From: Quatrionicoccus australiensis | GTDB taxonomy: Bacteria > Pseudomonadota > Gammaproteobacteria > Burkholderiales > Rhodocyclaceae | DNA length: 64,000 nucleotides | Assembly: GCF_020510425.1 (NCBI RefSeq) | Contig: NZ_JAHBAH010000001.1 | Span: 1,488,001 to 1,552,000, forward strand | Reading direction: 5' to 3' | Shown here: positions 1 through 8,575 of the stretch, piece after piece | How positions within the stretch are numbered: the first letter of the stretch is position 1 | Layout: the number at the start of each line of letters is the position of its first letter | Program-made: the position numbers and the translations under genes | Notes under the pieces: generated by a model | What the model saw: the letters and a program-made list of their open reading frames with translations, nothing else | What the model was told of the DNA's origin: nothing | Databases searched by the model: none

Positions 1-273
1 ATTCCACCAGACCCAACCCTTGACCGGCTTTCCGTCCAGCTCGAATTCAAGGAAATCCGCTTCTTCCTCCATCGCACTGGCGTTGGCTGCGGTCGACATG
101 GCTTGCCCACCCATGTCCACCATCGCGGAAGCAATAGCGATCACCCCCATCTTGGTCTGGTCGCTCTCGGTAAAGACAAAGCAGGCCCTATTACGGGTTA
201 CTTTCAGGTTACGAATCGTCCCGCTCAACTTGACCAGACCTTCTGCATTGGGGTGCGGTAAAAAATCCGTCAT
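1..273 (-). CDS. T6SS immunity-like membrane protein, array copy 3 (partial)
   Basis: N-terminal 91 codons of a third copy of the protein encoded at 340-1071 and 1138-1869; the rest lies beyond the left edge. The start is the ATG at 273, which gives the same MTDFLPHP opening as the other copies and overlaps an upstream stop as ATGA. Visible differences from the next copy are small (for example NRACF for DTASF). The role is inferred from position: directly behind a membrane-disrupting toxin gene, where VasX-like toxins have their immunity gene. No enzyme motif is seen. The copy may be intact or broken outside the window. Confidence 0.7.
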   Translation of the reverse strand, partial: MTDFLPHPNAEGLVKLSGTIRNLKVTRNRACFVFTESDQTKMGVIAIASAMVDMGGQAMSTAANASAMEEEADFLEFELDGKPVKGWVWWN

Positions 274-339
274 GCCCGCACCCCAACCGACTTCAGGGCT
301 TCGGTGTATTGTGGCCGGCAGCATTTCAGCAGCCACCGG

Positions 340-1071
340 TTAGTAGCGGAAATAGAAGGTGCCGAATTCACCGGGGTCTTGCTCGGTACGCTGCGCTTTC
401 GAGCTTTTTACGAGATCGATATTCGATGGATCGGGAAGATCAAGGGCGCGAAAAACTTTCTCCGCCAGACGGACGAAGGGCATCCATTTGCGGGTTAAGG
501 ACCAGGTCATTAGGGCGAAGAAGGCCATTAGCCCGAGCGTTAAGAAATAAAACTCAGGCTCCTTAAGCGCGGCTAATCCCACCGTGATCAACGCAAGAGG
601 CAGTGTTACGCACAAAATGGCACCGCTACCGCCAATGAACCACCATTTCCCGGCATTCGTAAAGTGACGAGTTATACCCCGTGAACAATGAGGATAAAGT
701 GCAATTGTCCTATTTAGCGGCCTCGCTACTCCGTAGGTCTCCCAAATCTTGCCTGTGTTCTCTGCCGCGACCTCGACGACATCACCCTCCCGAAAAGGAT
801 TCCGCCAAACCCAACCTTTCACGGGCAAACCGTTCAGCTCGAACTCTAGATAGTCCGCCTCTTCTTCCATCGCACTGGCGTTGCTGGCCGCAGACATCGC
901 TTGCCCACCCATGCCAGCCATGGTTGCTGCAATGGCGATCACCCCCATCTTGGTCTGGTCGCTTTCGGTAAATACAAAGCTGGCCGTATCGCGGGTTACT
1001 TTCAGGTTACGAATCGTCCCGCTCAACTTGACCAGTCCGTCAGCATTGGGGTGCGGTAAAAAATCCGTCAT
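340..1071 (-). CDS. T6SS immunity-like membrane protein, array copy 2
   Basis: Protein of 243 aa. The start is set at the ATG at 1071 (MTDFLPHP), although the frame is open to 1134; the extra codons are toxin-tail remnant read out of frame. Residues 1-115 are a soluble domain and two hydrophobic segments follow at about 140-195 (around ILCVTLPLALITVGLAAL and FYFLTLGLMAFFALM). The last 40 residues (WSLTRKWMPFVRLAEKVF to FGTFYFRY) are the same as in copy 1. Only the middle third, including the first membrane segment, differs strongly. Location behind a VasX-type toxin points to an inner-membrane immunity protein; this is inference, no named family is recognised. Confidence 0.7.
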   Translation of the reverse strand: MTDFLPHPNADGLVKLSGTIRNLKVTRDTASFVFTESDQTKMGVIAIAATMAGMGGQAMSAASNASAMEEEADYLEFELNGLPVKGWVWRNPFREGDVVEVAAENTGKIWETYGVARPLNRTIALYPHCSRGITRHFTNAGKWWFIGGSGAILCVTLPLALITVGLAALKEPEFYFLTLGLMAFFALMTWSLTRKWMPFVRLAEKVFRALDLPDPSNIDLVKSSKAQRTEQDPGEFGTFYFRY

Positions 1072-1137
1072 GCCCGCACCCCAACCGACTTCAGGGCTTC
1101 GGTATATTGTGGCCGGCAGCATTTCAGCAGCCACCGG

Positions 1138-1869
1138 TTAGTAGCGGAAATAGAAGGTGCCGAATTCACCGGGGTCTTGCTCAGTACGCTGCGCTTTCGA
1201 GCTTTTTACGAGATCGATATTCGATGGATCGGGAAGATCAAGGGCGCGAAAAACTTTCTCCGCCAGACGGACGAAGGGCATCCATTTGCGGGTGAGTGAC
1301 CAGGCCATTAGGGCGAAGAAGAGCATCAGGCCAGTTATCGAAAAATACAATTCTTTATATTGGAATAACTTAGGGCCAAATATGAATAAAAAAATTGGGA
1401 TCTGAATGAATAATAAGAATCCCGCTCCCCCTTTCATCCACCATTTAATTGAATTTGCCATGTGGCTTCTTGCTCCCCTTGAACAATGCGGGTAAAGCGC
1501 CACAGTTCTGTCATTTGGCCTTGCCACACCATAAGCCTCCCAATGGTCGTCAGCATTCTTCGCTGCAACCTCCACAACATCGCCTTCCCGAAACGGATTA
1601 CGCCAGACCCATCCTTTAACGGGCTTCCCATCCAGGTCGAATTCCAGATAGTCAGCCTCCTCTTCCATCGCGCCGGCATTGCTGGCGGTAGACATCGCCT
1701 GTCCACCCATATCAGCCAGGGCTGCGGCAATCGCGATCACACCCATTTTGCTCTGGTCGCTTTCGGTGAACACAAAACTGGCCGTATCACGCGCAACCTT
1801 GAGATTACGAATCGTGCCACTCAGCTTGACTAACCCATCTGCATTGGGGTGGGGCAAGAAATCCGTCAT
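1138..1869 (-). CDS. T6SS immunity-like membrane protein, array copy 1 (toxin-proximal)
   Basis: Protein of 243 aa whose ATG at 1869 overlaps the toxin stop (ATGA), so the two are translationally coupled. A soluble N-terminal domain is followed by two membrane segments at about 145-195 (FLLFIQIPIFLFIFGPKLF and LYFSITGLMLFFALM) and a short basic C-terminal region. Being coupled to the toxin, this is the likeliest cognate immunity protein, comparable in position and topology to TsiV2, which protects Vibrio cholerae against VasX. Function is inferred from context; sequence relation to TsiV2 cannot be judged here. Confidence 0.72.
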   Translation of the reverse strand: MTDFLPHPNADGLVKLSGTIRNLKVARDTASFVFTESDQSKMGVIAIAAALADMGGQAMSTASNAGAMEEEADYLEFDLDGKPVKGWVWRNPFREGDVVEVAAKNADDHWEAYGVARPNDRTVALYPHCSRGARSHMANSIKWWMKGGAGFLLFIQIPIFLFIFGPKLFQYKELYFSITGLMLFFALMAWSLTRKWMPFVRLAEKVFRALDLPDPSNIDLVKSSKAQRTEQDPGEFGTFYFRY

Positions 1870-4559
1870 GAGCCAACCCCTACCGATTTCAGCGCTTCCG
1901 TGTACTCCTCCATCTGGCGCTTGGGCGTCCAGCCAGAATCACGTTTCAGGCCAAAAGCGGATCGTTCGCACCACGACTGTAGGTCATCGTCAGTAAATAT
2001 CCAGATAAATACCTGAATGCCGAAGATGCCGACGGTAAGCCAGGCACCGGCTGACATAAAGAGGATGCGGCGACCAATGATCGCTGCAGCACGCACACTG
2101 ACGGAGCGGGCGGCACCAGCGTAAACGGGGTTTCCGGTTAGACGACCGATGAGGGGGGCTGCGTAGGTGAAGGTTGTGGCTGCCGTTAAGGCTAAGTTTG
2201 CACCACCCAAACCAGCTTTAACTCCATAAAGGAACGCAATACCCACCTTCCCAGAGGAAACAGATTTGCTTGCGTCATACACATCCAACCCCACCCCAAC
2301 CCCCGTCGCCGCCACACTCAACACCCCGCCATACAACTTGATCTTTTGATAGCTCCAGCTTTCCGCTCCAAAGACGTTCTTGGCCGGTACGCTGGCAATG
2401 TCGAACAGGCCGCTGGAGATGGTCATACTGGATGCCGCCAGGCTCCAGTATGTTTTCCCGTCCCCCTTCGTCTTGCATTCGGCCAGTAGTTTCTGAAAGT
2501 TCAAGCCCTCGATCAGCATGACCAGCACGGCTAACCTGGCATCGCGGATGGCGTCAGCACCTTTGGCTGTTCCCTTGAAGTTCTGCCAGGCACTTCTGAG
2601 ATTGTCGGCCTGAGCCGTCTTGATTTCCGCTGTACTGGCGCCAAGAAAGGTTTCCGTTACGCTCATCCGTTGCAACAAATGGCCGCGAGAGGCCGGCTCT
2701 GCCGCCGCTTGGGCAACAACCAACGCCAGCGAATCTTTGGGGTCGACCATGGCGCGGATGCTGAACATGTGTTGCATGATCTTTTCGCTGATATGGTCTG
2801 CCAAGCCATCCACCTTGAAGTGGGCGAGCACCCGATCACCAACCGTAGTGGCCAATTTATCGAGGTCGCGGGTCTTGATCGGTTTGATGCGTGCGCCGAA
2901 AGCCACGTTACCGGCCTCGCCCTTGGCGCTGGTGTTGCCAGTGAGTACGCTGGAGGCTTTCTTGTGTGTGTCGGCAAACGCTTTGAGTGTTTTGGCAACG
3001 ATGCCTTCGGTATTCAGTGCGCTAGCTATCGTACGCTGGTCTTTGTGCTGCTCGGCCAGCACCAGTGCCGCGTCGACATCCTTGATCCCGATTTCCTGAT
3101 TGAGTGCAATTGCACGCCACAACAGGTTGCTCTTGATACTTGCTTTGGCTTGCGCAATCCAGGCGTCGATTTTCTTCTGCCCGGTCTTGCTGCTTCCCAT
3201 ACCGAAGATCGCGTCGCCAACGGCTTGCTCAAAGATGAGGCCATCTTCAATATTTTTCGGATTGCAATCTTCCAGACTGTCGATCAGAAGCGGCGCTTCC
3301 AACCAATTCACCAGCGCTACCGTACGTCGGTCGATGATGGTGTCGGCCTTTTCCAGTAGTCCGCTCCAGTGCTTCTTGAAGGTGGCGAGCGCGGTTTTGT
3401 CGAGTTTGGCTTCGTACTTGCCCCATGTCTGGGCGATGCTCTGGTCGATATGCGCCTGCGGTAGGACGACATAGCCCATGCCGAGACCATGCTTGAGGAT
3501 ATCTTCCCTGGCGGTAAACGGCTCCCAGCGCGCCGTTTCCGGCCAGCCACGCGGGTTGGGCTTGACCCGCATGGTGTCCTGAAAAGCGCCGCGTCCCATG
3601 ACGCGTTTTTGATGCTGGCTCATGCTTTCCTGCTGCTTTTTTTCCAACGCCTTTTGGGTGCCTTCAATGGCGTTGACCGCAGTAATCTGCAATTCCCGTT
3701 CTTCACCGTACTTGTTGAGCCAGCCGGCGGCGTCATTACGGAAGCCGTTGAGTTCGTGCACGATGCCGATGGCGTCCCACAGGGCAAGAACATGGGGTGT
3801 CGCTTCTTTGCCCCGCTGCTTCATGTGTTTGACAGTGCTTTCGGCTTCTCCCTTGCGCAGGTTAAGCGGGTAGCGAGTGCTGAGTTTGTTCAGTCTTTCG
3901 GCCTTGTAGCTGCCGTTTTCCTCGCTGAAAGGGTTGGCAACGGCTTCATGCGGCAGTTTCGAGGCATCGAAATCAGGCGCGTATTCCAGCACGCCGTTCA
4001 AGGCTGCTGCCTCCACAATGGCGCCATGCGCTTGCTTCGTCCCTTTCGCCATGGCCGCCGGCTCGATCTGTTGCATGCGGGCATCGCGCAGCTTGGCATT
4101 CTGCTGGTATTCAGTGACGGTTTCCTTGCTCCATTTGTGATCGCTGAAGGCAATCCAGGTGGTGCCGCACTTTTCCGGTTTCTCGATCACCAGATAGTGC
4201 ACGCTGAGCGGATTGTGCCCCTCGCGAGAGCACTGGAAGGTTGGTGCGAAGGATGGAACGGTCAATTCAGTATCGGCCTGCTTGTGCAGACAACCATCAG
4301 CCCAAACGGTGTAGCACTCCCATTGGTTGGAGCCCCGGGCATTCTTGCTGTAATAGAGGTAGAGATAGCCTTCCCGCACGGTACGCAAAGCATAGGCAAA
4401 GTCTTCGCCGAGAGCTACGTCCTTGACCCGCTCACCGCTCGCCCATGCGGGCAGGCCGGGCTTGACGTCCTTAGGAACGACGGCGTAGCGCACTGGCAGG
4501 AGCGGCAGGCCGGTGGATTTGCATTGGTCGCAGGTGCCGGGGGTTTTGGAGACTGCCAT
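1866..4559 (-). CDS. T6SS membrane-disrupting effector, VasX/BTH_I2691 type
   Basis: Protein of 897 aa. The N-terminus (CDQCKSTGLPLLPVRYAVVP, from residue 9) is the typical opening of VasX_N/BTH_I2691-family T6SS effectors. A long, mostly helical middle follows. The last 200 residues hold several hydrophobic segments (around KLYGGVLSVAATGVGVGLD, VGIAFLYGVKAGLGGANLAL and LTVGIFGIQVFIWIF), then DDLQSWCERSAFG, a motif typical of this family. Known members are loaded on VgrG and permeabilise target inner membranes like colicins. Neighbours fit: vgrG1 and a DUF4123 adaptor upstream, membrane immunity genes downstream with a 4-bp overlap. Confidence 0.85.
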   Translation of the reverse strand: MAVSKTPGTCDQCKSTGLPLLPVRYAVVPKDVKPGLPAWASGERVKDVALGEDFAYALRTVREGYLYLYYSKNARGSNQWECYTVWADGCLHKQADTELTVPSFAPTFQCSREGHNPLSVHYLVIEKPEKCGTTWIAFSDHKWSKETVTEYQQNAKLRDARMQQIEPAAMAKGTKQAHGAIVEAAALNGVLEYAPDFDASKLPHEAVANPFSEENGSYKAERLNKLSTRYPLNLRKGEAESTVKHMKQRGKEATPHVLALWDAIGIVHELNGFRNDAAGWLNKYGEERELQITAVNAIEGTQKALEKKQQESMSQHQKRVMGRGAFQDTMRVKPNPRGWPETARWEPFTAREDILKHGLGMGYVVLPQAHIDQSIAQTWGKYEAKLDKTALATFKKHWSGLLEKADTIIDRRTVALVNWLEAPLLIDSLEDCNPKNIEDGLIFEQAVGDAIFGMGSSKTGQKKIDAWIAQAKASIKSNLLWRAIALNQEIGIKDVDAALVLAEQHKDQRTIASALNTEGIVAKTLKAFADTHKKASSVLTGNTSAKGEAGNVAFGARIKPIKTRDLDKLATTVGDRVLAHFKVDGLADHISEKIMQHMFSIRAMVDPKDSLALVVAQAAAEPASRGHLLQRMSVTETFLGASTAEIKTAQADNLRSAWQNFKGTAKGADAIRDARLAVLVMLIEGLNFQKLLAECKTKGDGKTYWSLAASSMTISSGLFDIASVPAKNVFGAESWSYQKIKLYGGVLSVAATGVGVGLDVYDASKSVSSGKVGIAFLYGVKAGLGGANLALTAATTFTYAAPLIGRLTGNPVYAGAARSVSVRAAAIIGRRILFMSAGAWLTVGIFGIQVFIWIFTDDDLQSWCERSAFGLKRDSGWTPKRQMEEYTEALKSVGVGS

Positions 4560-4570
4560 AGGTGATTTTC

Positions 4571-5521
4571 CTATTGTTTCGGAGCTTGTCGGGGAGCGGA
4601 CGTGGTTTTGTCTTGCCGGATGCGCGCCCAGTGTTCGGCGCTCAGGTCATCGACGAGCGCGGTGAAATAGTCATCTTTTACCCGCTTGGCAAGGCGCTCT
4701 GCCACCAACGGATGGGCATCGAAATCCGCATGAACAGTCAGGGCGAGGCGGGCAAAGGCACGCTGATCCCGGCTATCAATGAAGCCAAGGTACAAAGCCC
4801 TACCCAAAGCTGCCATGGCGTTGTCGCGCATATTGTCGATCTCTGCGGTAGATAGCGACATTAAGTCGAATTCGCGTAGAACACCGTTGAGCGCAGCGAT
4901 GGATTCGATGCGCCGCCATTGCTCATTCTCAAGATCAAGTATTTGGTGGGTAGCAGGTTGCGGTGGGCTTAACCGTACCCATTGCCCGACGGGATTGAGC
5001 AACCGAAAGGAGGTGATCGGACCGAGCAAGGTCGTCTGTTGTCCTGCCTTCAGGAGCGGCCAGATTGCCCATAGCACGGCAGGGTCATGCCAGCGCAGAA
5101 GGCGGCGCCGGGCTTCGCCATGTGGCTGGATCATCTGTGCTGCGATGTGCCGGGCCAATGTCTTGCCGTCGACATCGCTTTCCAGCCAGCCGCATATCCG
5201 GCGTCCACCACCTTGTGCCAGCGTTGCGGGGACGAGTTCTTCGAGCGCTTCGCGCAGGCTTTGCCAGATCAGGTCGTGGTCGCTTGCCTTGGCTGGCTCA
5301 AACTCAACTAGAAGCGGCATCAACGATGGATCGGGATCGCCAGCGCTTGGCACACGAATGAGAGGAGAGTCTACCAGCAGGCGCCCAAGCGGCGATTCGT
5401 CAATAACTGGACGCAGAACGGGATCAAGTAGTAACCAGCAACGGCCTTGGGCTGAAACGAGTTCCCTATGCAATAGATCATTCAGCTCAGCAACGCGTAC
5501 TTCGATTGCGGCAATGTTCAT
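4571..5521 (-). CDS. DUF4123 effector adaptor/chaperone (Tap/TEC type)
   Basis: Protein of 316 aa lying between vgrG1 (13 bp upstream) and the VasX-like toxin (11 bp downstream). The N-terminal half (CWLLLDPVLRPVIDESPLG, and PHGEARRRLLRWHDPAVLW at about residue 132) has the pattern of DUF4123 proteins, which bind a particular effector and load it on the cognate VgrG tip. The position vgrG-DUF4123-effector is the standard arrangement in Vibrio (Tap-1) and Agrobacterium. No signal peptide or membrane segment, so it acts in the cytoplasm. Assignment rests on both pattern and context. Confidence 0.82.
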   Translation of the reverse strand: MNIAAIEVRVAELNDLLHRELVSAQGRCWLLLDPVLRPVIDESPLGRLLVDSPLIRVPSAGDPDPSLMPLLVEFEPAKASDHDLIWQSLREALEELVPATLAQGGGRRICGWLESDVDGKTLARHIAAQMIQPHGEARRRLLRWHDPAVLWAIWPLLKAGQQTTLLGPITSFRLLNPVGQWVRLSPPQPATHQILDLENEQWRRIESIAALNGVLREFDLMSLSTAEIDNMRDNAMAALGRALYLGFIDSRDQRAFARLALTVHADFDAHPLVAERLAKRVKDDYFTALVDDLSAEHWARIRQDKTTSAPRQAPKQ

Positions 5522-5534
5522 CGACTTAACAGCC

Positions 5535-8426
5535 TTATCCGAGATCGACCGAAGCGGACTGCTCCCCGGCTGCCTGTTTCATGGACGAGGCGCACCCCTT
5601 CAACTCCCCCGCCTTCGGCAGACTCGCACTGCTCGACGAACTCTTCGGCCCGGTAAGGTTTTTCTGACTCGCCTTCAACTCCACCTTCCCCGGTGCATGC
5701 AGCTGGATGTTGCCGCCTTCGATCTTCAAATAAGCCCCCTGCGCCGTGGCCAGGATGTGGCTCTTGGCGCTGGCGTTGAGGCTGCCGGTGGTGCTGGTGA
5801 TGGTCACTTTCTTGTCTGCCGCCGCCGTCGTCTTGCCGCTTTGGCTTTGCAGGCTGATGCTGCCGCTGGCGGCGTGGAGGTGGATGCCGGTTTCCTGGTT
5901 GGGTTTGTTTTTGTTGTTGGCTTTGCCGACGGTGAAGAGGGCTATGCCGTCTTTGACGGCGAGGCTGTGATTGCCCTGGGCGATCAGGTTGATGTCCTGC
6001 CCGCCCAGGCTCAGGCACTTGCCGCTGGCCAGGATGAGGTTGGCCGGGGTGAGTTGGACGATGCCGCCGGGGGCGGCGTAGTGCAGGCGCGGTTGCGTCC
6101 AGGCGGGGACGGTGCCGCTGCCGCCGCCGGTGGCTTTGATGTCGTTTTGGCTGCTTTCGCTACTTTGGCTGGCATTGTGGCTTTGCGTGCCGTTGAGGAC
6201 TTCAAGGGCGTGAGTCAGACCTTCGCTGACCGGGAGTTTGTCGGCTTGGGGGTCGCCTTTGAGGTGGGCGTTTTGTTTCTGGGCGACGTCGGCCAGGCTG
6301 TGGGTGAGGCTTTGGGCATTCTCTGTCTGGGCGATGGGCTCGCGGCTGTCAAGGTGGTGGCTGCTGGCGCCAGGCCGGGCGTCGGCGCTGAGCAGCAGGC
6401 CGCTGCCGGCGCGCAGTGCCAGGGCGCCCTGGGTGTTGAGTTCGGCACCGTGGCCGCGATCGGCCAGGCGGGCGTTGTCGTCTTGTTGTTTGAGGTGGCC
6501 GAGTTGCAGCCGGCTGTGTTGTTCGGTGGTGCCGAGTTCGATGCGCGGCTGGCCGGGGGTGTCGTCGAAGACGAGTTGGTTGTAGCCCCCCTGCCCGCTT
6601 TGGCTGGCGTTGAGTTGCTGGGTTTTGAGGCCGGAGAGACTGGCGCTGTGGGTGTGGGGTTCGGCTTCCTTGCCGGCGAAGAAGGCGGGGGCATTGGGGC
6701 TGGCCTGCATGGTGCCGCTGCCCAGTTGGTTGCTTTGGGCATCGGTGCAGCCCTGGCCGTTGTAGACGGTGCCGATGATGACGGGACGGTCGATGTTGCC
6801 GTTCTGGAAGGCGACGAGGACTTCCTGACCGGGGCGCGGGGTCATGTGACCGCCCCAGTTGGCGCCGGCCACCGGGGTCATGACGCGCAGCCAGACGCCG
6901 AGATTGTTGCTGGCCGGGGCGTTGTCTGAACCCGTCGGGTGGGCGTTGCGGCTCGCTGACTGGCTGCCGCGTTGCCAGGGGAACTGGACGCGGATGCGGC
7001 CGTCGCGGTCGGTGTGGGTGGGGTCGCCAGGGCCGACGACGACGGCGGTGAGCATGCCGCCGGCCGTCGGGCGCGGGTTGAGCCAGCGGCCGTTGGCGTC
7101 TGCCATCAGCGGGCGCCAGGGAATGCTGGCGCGGATGGCCTGGAATTCGTTGCGGTAGAGGTCGACGCTGGTGTCTTCGTCCGGGCTGAAGGGATCGGAT
7201 TCGGCCTGTTTGGATTTTGGGTTGTTTTTCGGGTTGACCGTAGCAGTGCTGTCGAATCCGCGGGTCAGGGCTTGCGGTACGGATTCGGCGAGATTGCCCC
7301 CCAAGCGGGCTTCTTGCAGGGCGTTGCGGGCGCGGTGGGTAATGCGGGTGATCAGGAAGCGGCGGGCGTCGGCGCCATCCCGGTCATGCTCGGCGTGCTC
7401 GGCGAGGCTGAAGCAGGTGCCCGGGGCGGCCGTGCGGACGGTGCTGCCGGCGTGGTATTGCTTGGCGCGGGCGTCCAGGGCCTGGCGCTGGTTGCCAAGC
7501 ATGCGCTCGCCGTGGGCGGCGTTTTGCCAGGCGTATTGGCCGGGGTCATCGTAGGCGATGAGGCGGTGGGGCTTGCCATCTTTCGGGGCATTCTCGATGC
7601 GGCTGACGGCGCTTTGCGGGCGGGCCGAGAGGCTGCGGTAATCCCAACTGACGGCATTGAGTTCGGTGGTGTCGAGTTGGCGCAGGCCATGCCAGCGGTC
7701 GACGCTGTCCTCGGGAAGCGTGGCGCCGGGTTGGGTGAAGCGGAAGGTGGTCTGGGCGTTGTCGGCGAAGACACCGTTGTGGTCGGCGATGACGAGGGTG
7801 TGGCTACCTAGGGTTTCGCCGTCGTCAGCTTGGTGTTCGAACCAGCAGAAGAGGCCTTCTTCGGCGAGCAGGCGTTTGAGGAAGTCGAGGTCGGTTTCCT
7901 GGTATTGCACAGTCAGGCCACGCTTGGGGTACGCCGTGACGTCGGCGAGGTCCCAGCGCCACGCGGGCGCCAGCTTGCCTTGGGATTTCCAGTCGCCGAG
8001 CAGTTCGTCGACGATGTCGATGACGCTGCGTTCCTGGAAGAGGTAGCTGTCGCGCCGGTGGCCAAGGAAGGCGAGCCAGGGTTCGATGACCAGCCGGTAG
8101 CGGGCAAAACCGCCGTTGGCCCCAAGGCGGACGATTTCAGTGATGTGGCCGTGGAAGGGGCGCGGGAACTGGCGCAGGCCGGCGGTTTGCAGATCCAGAC
8201 GGGCCGGTTGGCCGAGCAGGGCGGTCAAGGACTGGTGCGCGTTACTGCTGAGCACGGTGAGGTCGATACGAAAGCCGACGTACTCCGGAATGGGGCCGAG
8301 GGCTTCGACGATGCGGGCGGATTCTGCGAGCAATGCATCGGCACCGGCTGGCGTGGTCAGCTTCAGCAGGCGGGCATTTTGGCTCCAACCGGCACCGCCG
8401 GCGAGTGTTTCAAGCGTACTGTTCAT
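5535..8426 (-). CDS. vgrG: T6SS spike protein VgrG (copy 1)
   Basis: Protein of 963 aa. The gp27-like base domain covers about residues 1-390. The gp5 OB-fold starts near 440 (WRPLMADANG, then DGRIRVQFPW). The VgrG repeat region is near 610 (YNQLVFDDTPGQPRIELG), and a DUF2345-type domain at about 780-920. The C-terminus ends in a low-complexity Ser/Lys tail without an extra toxin domain, so the cargo is probably the adaptor-loaded VasX-like protein. Residues near 395 (TVNPKNNPKSK) are encoded by a copy of the interspersed element described at 7213-7246. ATG at 8426. Confidence 0.95.
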   Translation of the reverse strand: MNSTLETLAGGAGWSQNARLLKLTTPAGADALLAESARIVEALGPIPEYVGFRIDLTVLSSNAHQSLTALLGQPARLDLQTAGLRQFPRPFHGHITEIVRLGANGGFARYRLVIEPWLAFLGHRRDSYLFQERSVIDIVDELLGDWKSQGKLAPAWRWDLADVTAYPKRGLTVQYQETDLDFLKRLLAEEGLFCWFEHQADDGETLGSHTLVIADHNGVFADNAQTTFRFTQPGATLPEDSVDRWHGLRQLDTTELNAVSWDYRSLSARPQSAVSRIENAPKDGKPHRLIAYDDPGQYAWQNAAHGERMLGNQRQALDARAKQYHAGSTVRTAAPGTCFSLAEHAEHDRDGADARRFLITRITHRARNALQEARLGGNLAESVPQALTRGFDSTATVNPKNNPKSKQAESDPFSPDEDTSVDLYRNEFQAIRASIPWRPLMADANGRWLNPRPTAGGMLTAVVVGPGDPTHTDRDGRIRVQFPWQRGSQSASRNAHPTGSDNAPASNNLGVWLRVMTPVAGANWGGHMTPRPGQEVLVAFQNGNIDRPVIIGTVYNGQGCTDAQSNQLGSGTMQASPNAPAFFAGKEAEPHTHSASLSGLKTQQLNASQSGQGGYNQLVFDDTPGQPRIELGTTEQHSRLQLGHLKQQDDNARLADRGHGAELNTQGALALRAGSGLLLSADARPGASSHHLDSREPIAQTENAQSLTHSLADVAQKQNAHLKGDPQADKLPVSEGLTHALEVLNGTQSHNASQSSESSQNDIKATGGGSGTVPAWTQPRLHYAAPGGIVQLTPANLILASGKCLSLGGQDINLIAQGNHSLAVKDGIALFTVGKANNKNKPNQETGIHLHAASGSISLQSQSGKTTAAADKKVTITSTTGSLNASAKSHILATAQGAYLKIEGGNIQLHAPGKVELKASQKNLTGPKSSSSSASLPKAGELKGCASSMKQAAGEQSASVDLG
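7213..7246 (+). repeat. Interspersed GATTTTGG...GGTTGACCG element inside vgrG1
   Basis: Plus-strand sequence starts GATTTTGG and ends GGGTTGACCGTAGC with a T-run between. The same layout occurs at 10202-10236 in clpV and, in a slightly shorter form, at 41171-41208 and 43960-43998. Here it lies in frame in vgrG1 at the variable linker between the base and OB-fold domains, so it adds residues without breaking the gene. Confidence 0.6.
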
Positions 8427-8575
8427 CTTTGCGCCATTAAAGGACGGGGTGCAATCGGGTTATTTTGTGAGACACGGAGCGACAAGAAATTGAGGCCCGA
8501 GTTGCCAGACCGACATGATGAATGCCTATGCCAAATAATTCAAAGGTGGATGAAAAAAACACCTGATATCCGGTA

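Larger units (their letters stand above)
274..1869 (-). repeat. 798-bp tandem duplication: toxin 3' tail plus immunity gene
   Basis: The three immunity starts lie at 1869, 1071 and 273, exactly 798 bp apart. Each repeated unit carries, just before the immunity ATG, about 35-65 bp derived from the 3' end of the toxin gene. Read in the toxin frame, 274-339 and 1072-1137 give YTEALKSVGVRA and a stop, against YTEALKSVGVGS and a stop at the true toxin end. The stop overlaps the next ATG in the same ATGA way. The duplication endpoint therefore lay inside the toxin gene, and the array grew by tandem duplication with at least three units. Confidence 0.85.

Noticed and set aside
1072..1134. Extended start of immunity copy 2 at 1134
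   Set aside because: The added 21 residues are the toxin-tail scar read in the wrong frame; 1071 gives the same N-terminus as the other copies.
4779..6929. 716-aa open frame on the plus strand opposite vgrG1 and the DUF4123 gene
   Set aside because: Antisense shadow of GC-rich coding DNA; low-complexity Ala/Gly/Val/Phe product, and the minus-strand genes have clear domains.
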